Shown piece after piece: positions 24,338-33,861 of a DNA stretch of 64,000 nucleotides. Source of the stretch: Hymenobacter glacieicola (GTDB taxonomy: Bacteria > Bacteroidota > Bacteroidia > Cytophagales > Hymenobacteraceae); assembly GCF_014640315.1 (NCBI RefSeq), contig NZ_BMGS01000009.1, forward strand, positions 62,001 to 126,000, given 5' to 3'. The position numbers and the translations under genes are program-made. The notes under the pieces were generated by a model, which worked only from the letters and a program-made list of their open reading frames with translations, did no database searches and was not told the origin of the DNA. Numbering within the stretch: position 1 is the stretch's first letter; every line of letters begins with the position of its first letter.

Positions 24338-26938
24338 TTACAACCGCGGGTCCACGGCCTCGCTTTCCAGGGCCAGCACCCCGAATACGCACTGGTGAAC
24401 TTCCCGCAGCGGGGCGCCGGCCACGAAGCGTTCCAGGCCTTCCACGCCAAGGGCAAATTCACGCAGGGCCAGGTTGCGCTTGGCTTTGACGGCCCGCTCG
24501 CGCAGGCGTTCCAGATTGCCCGGCAGCAGGTAGTCGGGGCCGTAGATGATGCGCAGATACTCGCGGCCGCGGCACTTGAGGGCGGGCTGCACGAGGTGTT
24601 GGCGACCACCCGGGATGAAGTCGTAGGGCTTAACCACCATGCCTTCGCCGCCCGCGGCGGTAAGGTCGGCCCACCACTGGGTAGCGGCTTCCACGTCGGT
24701 TATCTGGTGAAGATTCACGACGCGGTAGGGCGTGGCGCGAAGCAAGGCTTCGTCGTGGCGGCAGATGCCGCGCAGGGTTTCCATGTGCCAGGCGTGGTCT
24801 TTGTCAAAATAGGTGCGGCCCTCGGTGGCGAGCAGGTGGAAGGGCGCCAGGCGCAAATCCGCGAGGCTCTCTACGGGCCAGCAGTAGCGGCGGTAGGCCG
24901 CGGCATAATGCTCGGCGGCAGTTTGGCGGGCACTGGTCCGGGCCAGCAGGGCCTCTACCCCATCGAGGCCCCGGGAACTGGCTTGGCTGAGTACGGCCAC
25001 GGCTTCGGGCAGGGCGGCGGTGGCCGCAGCGGCTACGGCCGCGTACTGGCTTTTAATCAGCTCCTGGGCCTTGGCCGACCAGGGCAGTAGCTCCGCATCC
25101 AGGCAGAGCCAATCGGTTTGAAACCGCTCCCAAAAATCAGCGGCGGTTAGCGCTTCCTGCAGGCGGGTAAGGAAAGCCGCTTCCAGGGCGGCCTCCGTAA
25201 AAAAGTTGCGGCCCGTGCGGGTGTAGCATTTGCCCGGCCCCTCGCCCACTACCCCGAAGCGGCGGCGGGCGGCGTTCTCATCCCGGGCCAGCACCACTAC
25301 CACGCGGCTACCCATGTGCTTTTCCTCGCACACCACCCGCTCTAGGCCCTGGCGACGGAAGTAGTCGAAGGCCTCGGCGGGGTGCTCCAGCAAGTCGGGC
25401 AGGGCCGAGGTTTCCGAGGGGCTCATGGTGGGCGGCAGGTAAAGCAGCCATTTGGGGTTGAGGGCAAACCGGCTCATCACCTCCAGAGCGGCCGCCGCGT
25501 TTTCCTCCCGAATTGTTACGGAAGGCAGCAGGCGGGTTTTAATCATCTGCTTGCCCGTCACGTCGCGGATGTCCAACAGGTCGTCGTGCTGCTGCTGGGC
25601 CGTGAGCTGGGCTACGTCAGCAGCTACCTCGGCCGGGCGTAGCGGGCGCACCGGCTCGCAGTACACCTGGGCAGCGGGCACGGCTACCAGCTCCCGCTCG
25701 GGGTAGCGCAGGGCCGTGAGACGGCCGCCAAACACGCAGCCGGTGTCAATGTCAATGGTGTTGTTCAGCCATTCGGGCTCCGGTACGGGCGTGTGGCCGT
25801 ACACCACCGTGGCCCGGCCGCGGTACTCCGAGGCCCAGTTGTAGCGCACGGGCAAGCCAAACTCGTCGATTTCGCCGGTCGTCTCGCCGAACAAGGCAAA
25901 GGCTCGTACGGCGCCCGAGCCCCTACCCTGCATTTCCTCGCGCATGCCGGCGTGGGCCACCACCAGCTTGCCCCCATCCAGCACGTAGTGACTCACCAGC
26001 CCATCCAGAAACTGCCGCACCTGGCTCTTAAACGTCTCTGACTCGGTAGCCAACTGAGCTACTGTTTCCGCAAAACCGTGTTTTTCGGCTACCTGCTTGC
26101 CGTTGAGGTAGCGCAGCAGCTTAATATCGTGGTTGCCGGGCACGCACAGAGCCTGCCCACCCTGTACCATGCTCATTACCAACCGCAGCACCTGGGGCGA
26201 GGCAGGCCCTCGGTCCACCAAATCGCCCAGAAACAGGGCCCGGCGGCCAGCGGGGGCCGTTACGCGTACGCCCAAGTCGCGGGTATCCTGTGCTAGCTCA
26301 GCGTGCACCCCGTAACCCATTTGGGTAAGCAGCGCCACCAGCTCATGGTAGCAGCCATGCACGTCCCCGATGATGTCAAAGGGTCCGGTATCGGCTTTCC
26401 GGTTGCTATAGAGCGGGTCGCGGATGATGGTTTGCACGGCGTCCACTTCCTCGGGGCCGTGCAGGTGGTAGACGTGGCGGAAGCCCTCCTGCCGGAGCGT
26501 TTTAAGGCTGCGCCGCAACTGCTGGCGCTGCTGGGGCACTACGTGGCGGCCCAGGTGCTGGCGCTCGGCGCGGGCGCGGTTGCGGTCCTCGGCTACCCGG
26601 TCGGGTACGTCGAGGATGATGGCCGTGGGCAGCACGTGGTAGTCGCGGGCCAGCTGCACGAGGGTTTTGCGGGCCTCGGGCTGCACGTTGGTGGCATCTA
26701 CTACCGTCAAAAGGCCCCGTTTCAGGCGCAGACCCACTAGGTAGTGCAGCAGGGCAAAGGCCTCCGGTGTGGCCGACTGGTCGTTTTCATCATCCGCTAC
26801 CAGAGCCCGGCACTGGTCCGATGATACAATTTCGGTGGCCTGAAACAAGCGGCGGGCAAACGTACTCTTCCCCGCCCCCGACGAGCCAATGAGCAAGACC
26901 AGGGAAAGTTCGGGAAGCTTAAGGGAGGTAAGAGGCAT
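24338..26938 (-). CDS. pnkp: Polynucleotide kinase-phosphatase-ligase (bacterial Pnkp) of the RNA-repair system
   Basis: This 866-residue protein has the complete three-module bacterial Pnkp architecture. The N-terminal 5'-OH kinase has P-loop GSSGAGKST (residues 18-26). The central calcineurin-like 2',3'-phosphatase has GDVHG (191-195), GDLVDRG (~238), GNHD (~268) and VAHAG (~327). The C-terminal adenylyltransferase/ligase has the nucleophile Lys540 in EEKHMGSR, motif IV EGMVVKP (765-771) and ALKCRGREYLRIIYG. In the family, the protein heals both ends of a broken RNA and seals them, but sealing needs Hen1, whose gene is 2.4 kb upstream on the same strand. Length equals that of Clostridium Pnkp. 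No missing motif is seen. Confidence 0.96.
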   Translation of the reverse strand: MPLTSLKLPELSLVLLIGSSGAGKSTFARRLFQATEIVSSDQCRALVADDENDQSATPEAFALLHYLVGLRLKRGLLTVVDATNVQPEARKTLVQLARDYHVLPTAIILDVPDRVAEDRNRARAERQHLGRHVVPQQRQQLRRSLKTLRQEGFRHVYHLHGPEEVDAVQTIIRDPLYSNRKADTGPFDIIGDVHGCYHELVALLTQMGYGVHAELAQDTRDLGVRVTAPAGRRALFLGDLVDRGPASPQVLRLVMSMVQGGQALCVPGNHDIKLLRYLNGKQVAEKHGFAETVAQLATESETFKSQVRQFLDGLVSHYVLDGGKLVVAHAGMREEMQGRGSGAVRAFALFGETTGEIDEFGLPVRYNWASEYRGRATVVYGHTPVPEPEWLNNTIDIDTGCVFGGRLTALRYPERELVAVPAAQVYCEPVRPLRPAEVAADVAQLTAQQQHDDLLDIRDVTGKQMIKTRLLPSVTIREENAAAALEVMSRFALNPKWLLYLPPTMSPSETSALPDLLEHPAEAFDYFRRQGLERVVCEEKHMGSRVVVVLARDENAARRRFGVVGEGPGKCYTRTGRNFFTEAALEAAFLTRLQEALTAADFWERFQTDWLCLDAELLPWSAKAQELIKSQYAAVAAAATAALPEAVAVLSQASSRGLDGVEALLARTSARQTAAEHYAAAYRRYCWPVESLADLRLAPFHLLATEGRTYFDKDHAWHMETLRGICRHDEALLRATPYRVVNLHQITDVEAATQWWADLTAAGGEGMVVKPYDFIPGGRQHLVQPALKCRGREYLRIIYGPDYLLPGNLERLRERAVKAKRNLALREFALGVEGLERFVAGAPLREVHQCVFGVLALESEAVDPRL

Positions 26939-27007
26939 ACGATGTTGAAAACTAAATGCGGCTACGGTAGAGGCAGCCCGGAATGATATATCTGCTCATA
27001 GTTGTCG

Positions 27008-27211
27008 ATGAACATCCGAATAAAGCAATTACTAACGGCATACGAACTCGCACCCATCACCAAAGGCACACTGCGGCCCCCTTGGTCACCGAAAGTTTAT
27101 CTGGCGAAAGAATATGGTGAAGTGGAAATAAGCGCGGCTACCGGCAGCTGGAAGGCTGTGCAGCCGTTTACCCAAATCGGCAAAAAGAGTATTCGTCAGG
27201 AAATGCGCTAG
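27008..27211 (+). CDS. Small ORF of unknown function, divergent from pnkp
   Basis: It encodes 67 residues from ATG 27008 (MNIRIKQLLTAYELAPITKG). An upstream ATG at 27002 is also in frame. It has no signal peptide or recognisable motif. It may be a real small gene or a fragment of an older gene between pnkp and the OmpA gene. Support is weak because no ribosome site or promoter is visible. Confidence 0.35.
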   Translation: MNIRIKQLLTAYELAPITKGTLRPPWSPKVYLAKEYGEVEISAATGSWKAVQPFTQIGKKSIRQEMR

Positions 27212-27264
27212 TGCCTCCATCATCTGGAGAGCTAAAATAGCCTTTTCGTGGGTGGTGGCTGGCG

Positions 27265-29247
27265 CTACCTGCCCGTTACCCGAAACTCTACGCGGCGGTT
27301 GAGCTGGCGGGTAGCCTCCCGCTCGTTGGAGGCGCGGGGCTCGGCGCCGCCCAGGCCCAGGCCGGTGATGCGGTCCGCGGCTATGCCGTGGCGCACGAGG
27401 TAGGCTTTTACGGTGGCTACGCGCCGCTCACTGAGCTGTACGTTTTTCTCCGGGGCGCCCACGTTGTCGGTGTGGCCGCGTAGCTCAATGGTGAGGCTGG
27501 GCGTTTCGGTGAGCAATTGCAGCAGCTTTTTCAGGGCCGGGTACGAGGACGAGAGCAGCCGGGCACTGCCCTGCTCGAAGCGCACCTTATCCAGTCCCAG
27601 GGTGGTGCCCACGCTGAGCGGCTGCAGCAGCACATCCTGCACGTAGGGGCCGGAATAGGTGGCGTACGTGCTGTCGAGGGGCAGGTAGCCGGGCAGCTGC
27701 ACCTTAGCCGCGACGGGGTGTCCAGGCTCCACCAGATACGAAAATACCCCCTGGGCCGTGAGTGGCACCGTGGTTTCGGCTCCGGCCGGCCCCAGGCGCA
27801 ACCGGGCCAAGGGCAAGGGCTGAAACGTGGTGGCATCCAGCACCCGGCCCCGCCAAGTGCCGGTGGTAGGTGGGGCGGGTGGCGGCACCGTAGTGTTGAC
27901 CAGCGTCGGCTCCCGGCGAAACACGTTACAGCCGGCCAGGTCCGTGTAGATGCCTCGGCGCACCAGCTCTGCCTCGCCCCGACTCATATCCAGGCGGTAC
28001 AGGGCCTTCGGGCCGGCCATATAAAGCCAGCGCCGGCCCCGCTTGTCTTTCTGGAACAGCAGGTCGCTGTAGCCGCCCCGCTCCGGCAGGCCCGTGGGTA
28101 CAATCAGTTGCGGGCCGGGCTGCCGGGTCGTTAGGTTCACGCTCATCAGCGAGCCGTTGGTGCTGTACACTTGGTAAATAGTGCCGGCATCATCGAGGCA
28201 GAAATTGCCGTGGGAGCCCGCGCCGGCAAAGCCAATCTGAGAATAAAAGGGGGCCTGCCGCTGCGGGTCGGTGGTCCAGAGCGTCGTTACGAGTCCATCG
28301 GCGGGGTTTACCTTCACCAGCTTGCTGGCATCCGACGTCATGAAGTAGAGCTGGCCCTGCTCATCGGTGGCAGCCGAAATCCAAACGTTTTCCGGGCCCT
28401 GAGCCGGCAGCTGCCAGCTGGTGTACTCGCCCTGGCCCGTGGCGGGGTTGTAGCGGTACACCCGCTCGGGGGCATTGGTCGGCGACTTAGTGACGGAGTA
28501 CAGGCAATTGTCAAAACCCTTGGCTAGGGCGTAGGACTGGAAGGGCAATACCCGCCGGTGCACCTTGGGCCGGGCAGACAGGTCGGCGCTGGAAAACTCG
28601 TGGATGGTCTGGCAGTCGTCCTCCCAGGTGTCATTGGTAAAGCGCAGGGCCGCAATACCGTACATTTTATCGTCGCAGGGCTGGGGGGTAGTGCCGGGAC
28701 GGCTGGGAGCATCGGCAGTAAACCGAAACGATTTCAGCACTTGCTCGCCTTCCGCTAAGTAGCGGGCATCCTGGGAAACAGGGGCCTGATACTCCACCCG
28801 AAACTCAACACCCTCGCGCCAGATGCGGCGGCCCATCACGCGGGTGCGCGGCGCCGGCGCCGGCGCCAGGGCGTAGGTGTAGTGGTACTGCACTTCCGGG
28901 TAACCGCCCTGCGCGCGCTGGCGCAGCAGCAAAACTTGCAGCTGCGCCAAATGTTGCAACCCTTGCCACACCGAGTCGGGGTGGGCGGCAGCCGGTGGAC
29001 TACCTGGGGTCGGCTGCTTTCCGGCCGGCAGGGAACGGTGGGTAATCGTTACGACGGCCAACTCAGGCTTTTCGGCGGTGGCAAGACGGGTGGCGGCCGG
29101 GTGGCTGGCGGGCAGCATCTGCCAGGTGGCGGGGTAAGTGAGCTGGTAGCGGGCTACGGTATCGGCGTAGTGCCGCCGGGCCGCCGGCCCCTGAGCGGAG
29201 AGCTGCAGCCAGCAGAGCACCAGGGCCAGCGTCAGCAAAACCTTCAT
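27265..29247 (-). CDS. Large exported OmpA-family protein with beta-propeller-like and carboxypeptidase-regulatory domains
   Basis: Starting at ATG 29247 (660 residues), the protein has a signal peptide (MKVLLTLALVLCWLQLSAQG). A -7 element at 29277-29284 supports this start over a longer frame. The middle resembles repeated blades (for example WISAATDEQGQLYFMTSDASKL and GNFCLDDAGTIYQVY). A CarboxypepD-reg-like domain (TWRGRVLDATTFQPLPLARL) precedes a C-terminal OmpA domain with LRGHTDNVGAPEKNVQLSERRV and LNRRVEFRV, which would bind peptidoglycan. It probably links the outer membrane to the cell wall. No link to RNA repair is seen beyond proximity. Confidence 0.87.
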   Translation of the reverse strand: MKVLLTLALVLCWLQLSAQGPAARRHYADTVARYQLTYPATWQMLPASHPAATRLATAEKPELAVVTITHRSLPAGKQPTPGSPPAAAHPDSVWQGLQHLAQLQVLLLRQRAQGGYPEVQYHYTYALAPAPAPRTRVMGRRIWREGVEFRVEYQAPVSQDARYLAEGEQVLKSFRFTADAPSRPGTTPQPCDDKMYGIAALRFTNDTWEDDCQTIHEFSSADLSARPKVHRRVLPFQSYALAKGFDNCLYSVTKSPTNAPERVYRYNPATGQGEYTSWQLPAQGPENVWISAATDEQGQLYFMTSDASKLVKVNPADGLVTTLWTTDPQRQAPFYSQIGFAGAGSHGNFCLDDAGTIYQVYSTNGSLMSVNLTTRQPGPQLIVPTGLPERGGYSDLLFQKDKRGRRWLYMAGPKALYRLDMSRGEAELVRRGIYTDLAGCNVFRREPTLVNTTVPPPAPPTTGTWRGRVLDATTFQPLPLARLRLGPAGAETTVPLTAQGVFSYLVEPGHPVAAKVQLPGYLPLDSTYATYSGPYVQDVLLQPLSVGTTLGLDKVRFEQGSARLLSSSYPALKKLLQLLTETPSLTIELRGHTDNVGAPEKNVQLSERRVATVKAYLVRHGIAADRITGLGLGGAEPRASNEREATRQLNRRVEFRVTGR

Positions 29248-29276
29248 AAGCCAGTTAGTAAGCAGCGAAACTACCT

Positions 29277-29284
29277 CAAAGGTA
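29277..29284 (-). promoter_or_regulatory. -7 element of the OmpA-family gene
   Basis: Minus-strand TACCTTTG, 30 bases before the ATG at 29247, supports that start. Confidence 0.5.
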
Positions 29285-29356
29285 AAAAAGCCGCGGCTCA
29301 CGGCCCCTATTCCACTGAATAAGGACTACCCGAAAGCAGAACCTCCGCCCGTAGGC

Positions 29357-30787
29357 TTACCGCTCGAACACGGCCAGCTGGGACGGGGCGCCCAACCCGG
29401 CCATTACAGGGCCCAACGGCTCCACGCGCACCCGGTAGCCGTGGCGTTCTGCTACGCCACCGGCCCACGCAGTGAATTGCGCCTGAGTCCATTCGAAGCG
29501 GTGGTCCTGGTGGCGGAACTGGCCGGCAGCTAAGGTTTCGTAGTGCTGATTGTAATCGGCGTTGGGGGTCGTGACGAGCACGACGCCGGGCCGGGCGCGA
29601 GCAAACACTACCTGTTCAAAGGTGGCCAGCCGACTTTCATCCAGGTGTTCAATGACCTCCACCACGGCGGCCGCGTCGTAGCCGGCCAGGCGGGGGTCGT
29701 GGTAGAGCACGGAGCCCTGGGCCAGGGTCAGCCGCTCCCGCTGGCGGGGCGGCATTTCAGCCACGTGCAGGCGCTGCTGAGCCCGCTCCAGCTCCCGCCA
29801 CGACACATCCAGGGCCAGAATGTGCTCGACGTGCGGCAACTGCAGCAGCCGGCGCACCAGCTTGCCTTCCCCGCACCCCAGGTCAAGGACGCGCTTGGCC
29901 CCGAGGCGGCGGATTTCCTCGGCCACGCGGTCCAGGCGCAAATCGTGAAGGCTCAGCGTATCGGCGGCTTCCCCAGCCCCAAGTTCGGTGGCAGGAGCGG
30001 CGTTTGCTGCCGGCGACAAGGCTAGTTCGATTGTATCGTCGGTCAAATCTTCCTCATTGCTGAGCAGGCGCTCCAGCGTAGGGTTCACGTAGGCGCTAAA
30101 CCGCAGGTAGCGCCGCGTGATAAACTCCCGCTCGGGGTGACGGGGTAGCCACTCGCCGCCGCGGTGCAGGAGCTTTTCCGCCTCGGCCTTACCTATCCAG
30201 TAATGCTTGTTGTTATCCAGCACCGGAATCAGCACGTAGAGGTGGGAGAGCAAATCCTGGAGGCGCAGGCCCGCGTGGCGCAGGCGCAGCGTAAAGTAGC
30301 GGCTGTTGCCCCACTCGGGCACGGTGGGGTCCAGGGGGTGGGCTTCTGTTTCCACCTCGTAGCCCAGCGGGCCAAAGAGGCGTTGCAGTTGCTCGGCACT
30401 GGCGGCAGGCATCACCGCTACGGTGGCCATCAGGGGCAACAGGGTGTCGGGTAGCTCGGGCCGGTCCTTGCAGGTGCCGTTCATGGCCGTGTTGAAGGCC
30501 TTGGCCAGGGCTGCGCTCAGGAAGGACGAGGCCACGTAGGGACGGTCGTTCACGTATTGCTCCAGGGCAAAGCCTTCCCCGGCCGGCCCGCGGTGGCTGC
30601 GTACCAGGGCCACAGGGTCAATTGTTAGTAGCAGGGCCGCAGTACAGCGCTCAGCCGTAGCCTCGGGGTAGAAAACGTGGGCCTGGCCAGCGGCCACGTC
30701 CAGGGTTTGAAGGCGGCTTGGGTTCTTGTGCAGCAGGTAGCCCAGGTCGGTGGCGGGCTGATGGGTAGTGGTAATGGTTAGCAGCAT
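29357..30787 (-). CDS. hen1: Hen1, 3'-terminal RNA ribose 2'-O-methyltransferase and Pnkp ligase activator
   Basis: The ATG at 30787 (MLLTITTTHQPATDLGYLLH) matches bacterial Hen1 N-termini and gives 476 residues, family length. The N-terminal half (~1-250) is the domain that activates the Pnkp ligase. The C-terminal methyltransferase has the SAM motif LDLGCGEG (301-308) and the metal-binding cluster EVIEHL (377-382) with a further His near residue 429 (QDHRFEW). In characterised systems Hen1 methylates the 2'-OH at the broken 3' end before sealing, leaving a repaired RNA resistant to re-cleavage by ribotoxins. Same strand as pnkp, with an OmpA gene in between. Confidence 0.96.
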   Translation of the reverse strand: MLLTITTTHQPATDLGYLLHKNPSRLQTLDVAAGQAHVFYPEATAERCTAALLLTIDPVALVRSHRGPAGEGFALEQYVNDRPYVASSFLSAALAKAFNTAMNGTCKDRPELPDTLLPLMATVAVMPAASAEQLQRLFGPLGYEVETEAHPLDPTVPEWGNSRYFTLRLRHAGLRLQDLLSHLYVLIPVLDNNKHYWIGKAEAEKLLHRGGEWLPRHPEREFITRRYLRFSAYVNPTLERLLSNEEDLTDDTIELALSPAANAAPATELGAGEAADTLSLHDLRLDRVAEEIRRLGAKRVLDLGCGEGKLVRRLLQLPHVEHILALDVSWRELERAQQRLHVAEMPPRQRERLTLAQGSVLYHDPRLAGYDAAAVVEVIEHLDESRLATFEQVVFARARPGVVLVTTPNADYNQHYETLAAGQFRHQDHRFEWTQAQFTAWAGGVAERHGYRVRVEPLGPVMAGLGAPSQLAVFER

Positions 30788-31291
30788 GAGCTTACAGCCA
30801 GACAGTACAACAGTATATAGATCCACGGTACCTACCTCGGGCAGGCAGCAGCAAGATAAAGAAGCGGGAAAGATACCGCTACCTAGCCGCAAGGTCTGCC
30901 GAGCCTGCGGTTTCATGTGTCAGTAGTAGGTAGCAGCGCAATCACCCGCCGCGGCGCTTTCGGCTAGCTGACTTCGTGGCCTTATTTTACCCGACCTCAC
31001 ATTGCCTTGGTTACTGGCTACAAGCCAATTTCTGCTTTTAATCATTTGGTAAATAAAACAGCAATAATGCATCAAGCAATATACCCAAATGATTACATAT
31101 ACTATATTCCTCTTAATTCTTGTGCAATACGGTGTTGAATTGCTAATCAATTCCTGCATAACTCTTTATAAAAAATTTATCCACGTGCATTCAACGCACT
31201 ACAACAAATGGACATAACAGCAAGCATAGGGATGAAACTGTCCAAATGCCTAACAAGAAGTAGCGAGCCAGGTACAACTGACTTTTTGTTT
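30788..31291. other. Gene-free region upstream of hen1
   Basis: This 504-base stretch turns markedly AT-rich from about 31000 to 31200. A weak minus-strand -7-like TATCTTTC lies at 30868-30875. No credible ORF, tRNA or repeat array is seen. CATTTGGTAA at 31043-31052 recurs at 33501-33510. Confidence 0.45.
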
Positions 31292-32107
31292 TCAGCCTGC
31301 TGATGCAGGAAGGCCAGGCTGTTGGGCCAGCAGCACGGACGCCAAGCCCGGAAACAGCCGTTCTGTGCGAACATTAATGAGACCAGCTGCCCGGCACGCG
31401 GCGGCCATAGCCTCCAGATCCGGGCACTGACGAGCATACGGAAGCAAGTGCGTATGGGCCGTTATAGGTCCACCAAGGAAGCGCAGCAGGTGGTTAAGGT
31501 TCCACAGGTAGCCCAGGCACATAAGCCGCCGCCAGCCGCGGGCCGGTATCGTTAGCTCCAGCAACGCAACAGTACCGCCCGGGGCCAGCAGACGCGCTAT
31601 TTCTGCTCCTAATGCTGGGTAGGTAGCCTGCGCCAGGGTCTTTACGCCAAAGGCACTTACCACCACATCGGCCGAGCCGGTACGCAGGCCGCAGCTACAA
31701 GCCCCGGCTTGATGCAGGCTTACCTGCCCCGGAATGGCTAGCGCAGCCCGCCGCCGGGCCGCTGCCGCCAGCATCGGCCGGGAAAAATCCACTGCCCTCA
31801 CCCGACCCGTAGGCCCCAGCGCCGGCAATAGCTGCGGCCACAGTTCTCCGGTACCCGTCATCAGGTCTACTACCCGCTGCCCGGTTTGTAGGGGCAGGCG
31901 GGAAGCTAACTGTCGCCGCCACCAGCCTGTGAGGCCTCCCGTTAGCACCGAATGCCAACGGTAGGTGACGGCCATGCTGTCAAAGAGCCGTTGTACAGCC
32001 TGCGGCTCATATAAACCGCCAGCCAACTGGGGCACGGCAGTGGTATCGGCGCTTACGGAAACCAGGGGCTGCTTGCCGCCAGAAACCAGTTGGTAAGCCT
32101 TATTCAT
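31292..32107 (-). CDS. Class I SAM-dependent methyltransferase (UbiE/MenG-like)
   Basis: This 271-residue protein has SAM motif VVDLMTGTGELWPQLLPAL (residue ~85), an acidic turn VRAVDFSRPML and post-motif LLAPGGTVALLELTIP, as in UbiE-type enzymes. The N-terminal FDSMAVTYRWHSVLTGG also fits UbiE-like methyltransferases. A true menaquinone methyltransferase is usually shorter and more conserved, so the substrate is uncertain. Its ATG overlaps the stop of the preceding SRPBCC gene by 8 bases, so translation is probably coupled. Confidence 0.82.
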   Translation of the reverse strand: MNKAYQLVSGGKQPLVSVSADTTAVPQLAGGLYEPQAVQRLFDSMAVTYRWHSVLTGGLTGWWRRQLASRLPLQTGQRVVDLMTGTGELWPQLLPALGPTGRVRAVDFSRPMLAAAARRRAALAIPGQVSLHQAGACSCGLRTGSADVVVSAFGVKTLAQATYPALGAEIARLLAPGGTVALLELTIPARGWRRLMCLGYLWNLNHLLRFLGGPITAHTHLLPYARQCPDLEAMAAACRAAGLINVRTERLFPGLASVLLAQQPGLPASAG

Positions 32108-33155
32108 GCTCGGCCTGCTGCTGAATGGTAGTTAGTACGCGCGTGTGCATATCATCCAGCAGGTAGTCACTCCAGAGCTGCCAGTAGTTGCGCGGACCAA
32201 TGCTGTGCTGGTACACCGTGCGCGCCTCCAGCAGCGTCCGGCCCCCGGGTAAGGGCTGCAATCGGAAGGTGCCCGTCCGGACCCGAAAGTAGCCGTGCAG
32301 GTGCGGGGCATGAATCCGGGGGTAAGGGCTGAGCTCCCGCATCGGAGCGGGGGTAGTCGGAACCCGAAACTGCAGCTCCCGGGCCGGTACCCACCGCGTC
32401 AGGGGCAAATGCGCCACCGCATTGCCGGAGTACGCCACGGTCAGCTCGCGCTGGCCCGTGGAAGTAATGCTCAGCGCCGTTCGGGTAGGGTATGCTACGC
32501 CCGCCCGAAACAGCAGGCCGACCCGCTTAGGATAGTGCACAGGCTGAACCAGGGCTGCCCAAACCCGGGCGGGCGAGGCCTGCACCACCCGGCGGGTTAT
32601 TACCGCATGCAGGGGTGGTGGGGGCGCTACCCGACTTTCGTAGGATTGCAGGGCGGGGTATACCAGTACGAGCGCCGCCAGCACGGGAAGCGGCCGGCGG
32701 CTGTCGGTTCCCAGCGCCAGGACGATAAGCTGCCCTACCCCGGCCCCAATTAACGCCATTACCAGGCCCACGGGAAAGGCCATTGCCACGCATATGAGCC
32801 CTTCTATGCGACTCGCAATCAGCAGCAGCATGGTGCAAACCAGCGCCAGCGTGGTCACGACTGCTAAAGCAGGCCGGAATAGCCGCCGCTGGTCAGCCGG
32901 CTTGGGCAGGTTATACAGGACAGAAGCGGCCAGCCCGCACACAAAGGGAGAGAAGATAAACAGCGTCCAGCCGTATGACTCGAATTGCTGGGTAGAAATA
33001 GCCATGAGCACGGCCCCCAGCACTCCCACCACTCCCACCGTGAGGGTCGCACTACCCGTTGCCGACCGGGAGTACCAGGGCACAGGGCGAGGCGGCACCG
33101 GTGAGGAAGAGACGAAAGGTGATTGAAGCGGTGAGTTGGTAGGGTCAGTAGGCAT
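32100..33155 (-). CDS. Membrane protein with C-terminal SRPBCC-like domain
   Basis: Start ATG 33155 (MPTDPTNSPLQSPF) gives 351 residues; an ATG at 33179 is an alternative. The N-terminal half has a run of hydrophobic segments (about four to five helices, e.g. TLTVGVVGVLGAVLMAI). The C-terminal half from residue ~190 resembles an SRPBCC/polyketide-cyclase fold (VITRRVVQASPARVWAALVQP). It overlaps the methyltransferase gene by 8 bases, forming a two-gene operon with a predicted lipid- or small-molecule-related role (inference). Confidence 0.75.
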   Translation of the reverse strand: MPTDPTNSPLQSPFVSSSPVPPRPVPWYSRSATGSATLTVGVVGVLGAVLMAISTQQFESYGWTLFIFSPFVCGLAASVLYNLPKPADQRRLFRPALAVVTTLALVCTMLLLIASRIEGLICVAMAFPVGLVMALIGAGVGQLIVLALGTDSRRPLPVLAALVLVYPALQSYESRVAPPPPLHAVITRRVVQASPARVWAALVQPVHYPKRVGLLFRAGVAYPTRTALSITSTGQRELTVAYSGNAVAHLPLTRWVPARELQFRVPTTPAPMRELSPYPRIHAPHLHGYFRVRTGTFRLQPLPGGRTLLEARTVYQHSIGPRNYWQLWSDYLLDDMHTRVLTTIQQQAEHE

Positions 33156-33494
33156 AGTAGTATGGTAGTGGTAATACATTGGAGAGATTAGCCAGCAACT
33201 ATGCCCCCCGCCGGCAAGCAAAAGCCCACAGCTCTTGCAGTAGGTCAGGGCGCCTGGATATGATGAAGTCAAATATATTTTAATTTCAGTAAATACTGAA
33301 AGTTTGAAATAATAATTTTTTCTTTCTCTGTACTAACCTGCCTCAGCCTGAACTGCGCGCTGCCTTTTGCTTGTATTGGGCGGCTAGAACACACTCATCA
33401 AGTTTGACTTAAACATTAGCAGTAAGACCTATTTGCTTCCTCTAAGTGCTACTGAATTAACACGTTATAGTACGCCTGTGCTACTGCCAATTGT

Positions 33495-33517
33495 ATTACC
33501 CATTTGGTAATTACCAA
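33495..33517. promoter_or_regulatory. Palindromic operator candidate
   Basis: TTGGTAATTACCAA (33504-33517) is a perfect 14-bp palindrome, preceded by a third half-site ATTACC at 33495-33500. The symmetry suits a dimeric repressor. The binding protein is unknown. Confidence 0.35.
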
Positions 33518-33853
33518 CTAATACGTGTTTTATTTTTTTACAGAGGACGTACACACAATCATGGATTAACCATTTGCATAAGCAGCGTGGAGGCAAGTTT
33601 CTAGCTGTCTCCGTTCTTAAAAGAGTCCTCCTCTCCCCTCTTCATCAGGCTACCAACAAGTGTTCAGGCTAGTATTTTGAACTACAAGCGGTGGCTAGTA
33701 AGCTAGGAGGTGACTACAGATTGAATGGTGCCAGTACAGCTGAAGACGCTTGCGCCTGACCTAGCAGGCGCCATTAGCCTGCTCGTGCTCAGGATCTGCC
33801 GGGCGCCGGGCTCAGCTGGCCGAAATCATACTCAAACGGGCCGGGCTATTCTC

Positions 33854-33861
33854 TATCTTTG
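33854..33861 (+). promoter_or_regulatory. -7 element of the exported protein gene at 33909
   Basis: TATCTTTG, a TAnnTTTG match 47 bases before the ATG. Confidence 0.5.

Noticed and set aside
30920..31159. 79-codon minus-strand frame upstream of hen1
   Set aside because: Translation is AT-biased and atypical; no start signals.
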